Assembly (NCBI GenBank): GCA_016220035.1
Contig: JACRIO010000177.1
Span: 1-33,546 of the forward strand
From: Planctomycetota bacterium
GTDB lineage: Bacteria > Planctomycetota > UBA1135 > GCA-002686595
DNA: 33,546 nt
Direction: 5' to 3'
The position numbers and the translations under genes are program-made. Under the pieces are notes generated by a model. It saw nothing but the letters and a program-made list of their open reading frames with translations, was not told the DNA's origin and ran no database searches. Positions 31,690 through 33,546 of this stretch are shown in pieces. Within the stretch, counting starts at the first letter, position 1. Each line of letters opens with the position of its first letter.

Positions 31690-31737
31690 ACCCCGGGCAG
31701 TCTTCGGCCGGAGGACCGGCCGAAGACTGCCCGGGGT
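31690..31737. repeat. 22-bp perfect hairpin with AGGA loop (left unit)
   Basis: Positions 31690-31711 pair perfectly with 31716-31737 around the tetraloop AGGA (31712-31715). On the + strand the hairpin is followed by CTTGTTTCC, so it could also act as a terminator behind the SRP RNA. The opposite-strand copy in the right unit has the same loop and closing bases but a different stem. Confidence 0.8.
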
Positions 31738-31925
31738 CTTGTTTCCTCTCAGCGACGAGCGGGGGCGTGCGGGGCGAGCATTTTCGAGGGTGGTCGCTCA
31801 GCGACGCTTGCCGAGTGCGGCGTTGGGGGGATCGAGCGGTTGATTCAGCTTCTCTGCCCCTCGTCGCGAAGCGCGCAAGCCTCCACAACCGTAGCTCGTC
31901 GCCCGATGCTGAGAGGGAAGTCGAA

Positions 31926-31971
31926 CTTCGGGGAGCCCGCGGGCGGTCCTCCGCCCGCGGGCGATCCGAAG
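31926..31971. repeat. Hairpin with TCCT loop (AGGA on minus strand; right unit)
   Basis: GCCCGCGGGCGG (31935-31946) pairs with CCGCCCGCGGGC (31951-31962) around TCCT. Outside, after a 3x3 internal loop, CTTCGG (31926-31931) pairs with CCGAAG (31966-31971). Read on the minus strand the loop is AGGA, as in the left unit, so the two hairpins occupy the same place in the repeat unit. Confidence 0.8.
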
Positions 31972-32090
31972 TCCGGGATGCGGAGCACCCGCATGTGGCC
32001 TCGGCTCCCATCGGGCCGTTCTCGTGGTTCCGGCAATTGCGTCCGCCGTCCCCAATCCACACCCCACCCCGCCGCTAGACTACCCCACCG

Positions 32091-33546
32091 ATGTCCTACC
32101 TCGTCCTCGCCCGCAAGTACCGGCCGCGCACGTTCGCCGACATGGTCGGGCAGGAGGTGGCCGCGAACACGCTCCGCGGCGCGATCACGGAGGGCCGCGT
32201 CGCGCACGCTTACCTCTTCCACGGACCGCGCGGCACGGGCAAGACGACCTCCGCGCGCATCTTCGCCAAGGCGCTCAATTGCGAGCGTGGACCGACCCCG
32301 GAGCCGTGCGGCGAGTGCGAGCGCTGCCAGGCGGCGGACGCGAACGCGGAAGCGGACCTGATCGAGCTCGACGCCGCGAGCAACCGCGGCATCGACGCGA
32401 TGCGCGACCTCCTCAGCCAGGTGAGCTACGCGCCGATGCGCGCGCGGTTCAAGGTCTACATCCTCGACGAAGCGCACATGCTCACGAAGGAGGCGTCGAA
32501 CGCGCTCCTCAAGACGCTCGAGGAGCCGCCGCCGCACGTCAAGTTCTTCCTCGCGACGACGGAGCCCGAGAAGCTGCTCACGACGATCCGCTCGCGCTGC
32601 CAGATCGTGCAGCTCGCGCCGCTCGCCGAGAAACAGATCGCCGAGCGCCTCGAGTGGGTCTTCGCGCGCGAGCAGATCCAAGCCGAACCCGGCGTCGCGA
32701 CGGAGCTCGCGCGGCGCGCGCGCGGCGGCCTGCGCGATGCCTTGTCGAGCGCGGACCAGCTCCTCTCCCTCGCGGGCTCGAAGCCGAAGCTCGCCGACCT
32801 CGAGCGGCTCGCGGGCGCGGGCGGGGCGGACGAGTTGGAGGCGCTCTGCGCGGCGATCGAGGCGCACGACGGCGCCGCGGTGCTGTACGCGCTGCCGCTC
32901 CTGCGCGGCGGCGAGATCGAGCTCTGCGGCGGCCTGCTCGAGCACGTGCGCTCGATGGTCGTGCTCGGTCTGTGCGGAGAGGATGCGCCCCTCGTCGAGG
33001 CGGACGCCGCGCTGCGCGCGAAGCTCGTGGAGCGCGCGCGCCGCGTCGGCGCGGAGCGGTTGCAGACGTGGCTCGAGGAGCTGCTCGCCGCGCGCGAGCG
33101 CATGCGCCTCGTCCCCGCGCACGCGCGCGTCGGGCTCGAGAGCGCGCACTTGGCGCTCGCGCGGCCGGAGACGACGTGGCCGATCGCGGAGTTCACCGAG
33201 CGATTGCAGGCGCTGGAGGAGCGGCTCGCGCGCGGGCAGGCGATGGGGGCAAGTCCCGCGTCCATGACCTCGCCCTCCGCGGGCTTCGCTGCTCCCAACA
33301 AGGTCGCGGAACCGACGGCCGCACCGGCCCGCGCGCCTTCCGTCCAGTCTCCACCCCCGTCCGCCGGCAATTCGATCGTCGGCGATGCAGGTGGGACGTC
33401 GACGCGCGCGAGTCCAGCGCCGACCATGCCCGTGTCCGAGCGCAGTTCGCGACCGATCGAGCCCACCGAGGCCTGGAAGCAGACGCTCGCCGAGCTCGCG
33501 AGCGCCGCAGCGTCGCTCGCCGACGTGTTGCGCTCGCGCGGGCGGC
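32091..33546 (+). CDS. dnaX: DNA polymerase III subunits gamma/tau, N-terminal part (3' end outside window)
   Basis: Clamp-loader ATPase of the replicative polymerase, 485 codons visible. 'MSYLVLARKYRPRTFADMVGQE' is the canonical start. Walker A is GPRGTGKTT near residue 45. A zinc module has four cysteines (C-x8-C-x2-C-x2-C) at about 63-82. Walker B reads 'VYILDEAHML', and sensor 1 and the arginine finger lie in 'LATTEPEKLLTTIRSRCQ'. The region after ~residue 385 is a Pro/Ala/Ser-rich linker, as usual before the tau-specific part. No Shine-Dalgarno precedes ATG 32091. TAGACT at 32076-32081 resembles a -10, which would imply a very short leader. The open frame reaches the window edge. Confidence 0.95.
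   Translation, partial: MSYLVLARKYRPRTFADMVGQEVAANTLRGAITEGRVAHAYLFHGPRGTGKTTSARIFAKALNCERGPTPEPCGECERCQAADANAEADLIELDAASNRGIDAMRDLLSQVSYAPMRARFKVYILDEAHMLTKEASNALLKTLEEPPPHVKFFLATTEPEKLLTTIRSRCQIVQLAPLAEKQIAERLEWVFAREQIQAEPGVATELARRARGGLRDALSSADQLLSLAGSKPKLADLERLAGAGGADELEALCAAIEAHDGAAVLYALPLLRGGEIELCGGLLEHVRSMVVLGLCGEDAPLVEADAALRAKLVERARRVGAERLQTWLEELLAARERMRLVPAHARVGLESAHLALARPETTWPIAEFTERLQALEERLARGQAMGASPASMTSPSAGFAAPNKVAEPTAAPARAPSVQSPPPSAGNSIVGDAGGTSTRASPAPTMPVSERSSRPIEPTEAWKQTLAELASAAASLADVLRSRGR

Larger units (their letters stand above)
31594..32070. repeat. Large inverted-repeat element with two internal hairpins
   Basis: Arm 31609-31688 and arm 31974-32053 are reverse complements over 80 bp with one mismatch (T31621). 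The G-rich flank of the left arm and C-rich flank of the right arm continue the symmetry imperfectly. Inward of each arm lies a hairpin (31690-31737 and 31926-31971). After that a shared stretch CTCTCAGC...GACGAGC follows in both halves, so each half is a copy of the same ~150-nt unit in opposite orientation. The central ~130 nt is unrelated. No transposase is present and no clear target duplication was seen. The halves encode the same peptide in one frame but with no gene-like context. I find no gene in 31588-32090. Confidence 0.85.

Noticed and set aside
31478-32067. Open frames in both directions across the inverted repeat encoding a shared 'HENGPMGAEATCGCSAS' peptide
   Set aside because: The identity follows from the DNA inverted repeat itself; the frames run through the hairpins and SRP RNA terminator and have no start signals, so a protein is unlikely, though not excluded.

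Overview
The window comes from a G+C-rich bacterium, most probably a member of the Planctomycetota. The chromosomal core genes are ordinary in type. The pointer to lineage is a pair of large secreted proteins whose C-terminal modules (Cys-rich 'CFGDG...CPCGN...YCTPALSNRTNGL' and 'GCLGAL...GLSITI') I recognise from planctomycete secretomes. This assignment is inference from protein style, not from a marker-gene search.

Positions 3-15895 hold the end of an EF-G-family gene followed by one uninterrupted S10-spc-alpha ribosomal protein cluster on the + strand: rpsJ, rplC, rplD, rplW, rplB, rpsS, rplV, rpsC, rplP, rpmC, rpsQ, rplN, rplX, rplE, rpsN, rpsH, rplF, rplR, rpsE, rplO, secY, adk, infA, rpmJ, rpsM, rpsK, rpsD, rpoA, rplQ. 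Genes are mostly 0-40 nt apart or overlap by 1-4 nt. Three gaps stand out: 705-922 (good sigma70-like promoter, no tuf), 1229-1520 (structured leader before rplC) and 14283-14416 (alternative hairpins before rpoA). rpmD (L30) and map are missing from their usual places.

Positions 16094-21060 form a stretch of visibly lower G+C. It holds two divergent genes for large exported proteins: an SBBP-repeat beta-propeller protein (- strand) and a galactose-oxidase/glyoxal-oxidase-like copper radical oxidase (+ strand). It ends inside the signal peptide of the next gene, a secreted glutaminase-family protein (DUF4964/5127/4965/1793 type) whose body is again very G+C-rich. dnaE (DNA polymerase III alpha, - strand) follows. 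An FG-GAP seven-bladed propeller protein (+) and an acetyl/succinyl-ornithine carbamoyltransferase (-) come next.

Positions 30327-33546 are an RNA-rich block. A near-consensus promoter drives tRNA-Arg(ACG). Immediately downstream is tadA, the enzyme expected to convert the A34 of that very tRNA to inosine. Then come tRNA-Ser(CGA), tRNA-Ser(GGA), the small SRP RNA with a terminator, a roughly 470-bp inverted-repeat element, and the 5' part of dnaX, which runs off the window. The order tadA - SRP RNA - dnaX matches the arrangement known from Bacillus. The inverted-repeat element (80-bp arms, 79/80 identical, each followed inward by a hairpin with the same AGGA loop but a different, compensated stem) is the least explained structure here and my main candidate for something undescribed.
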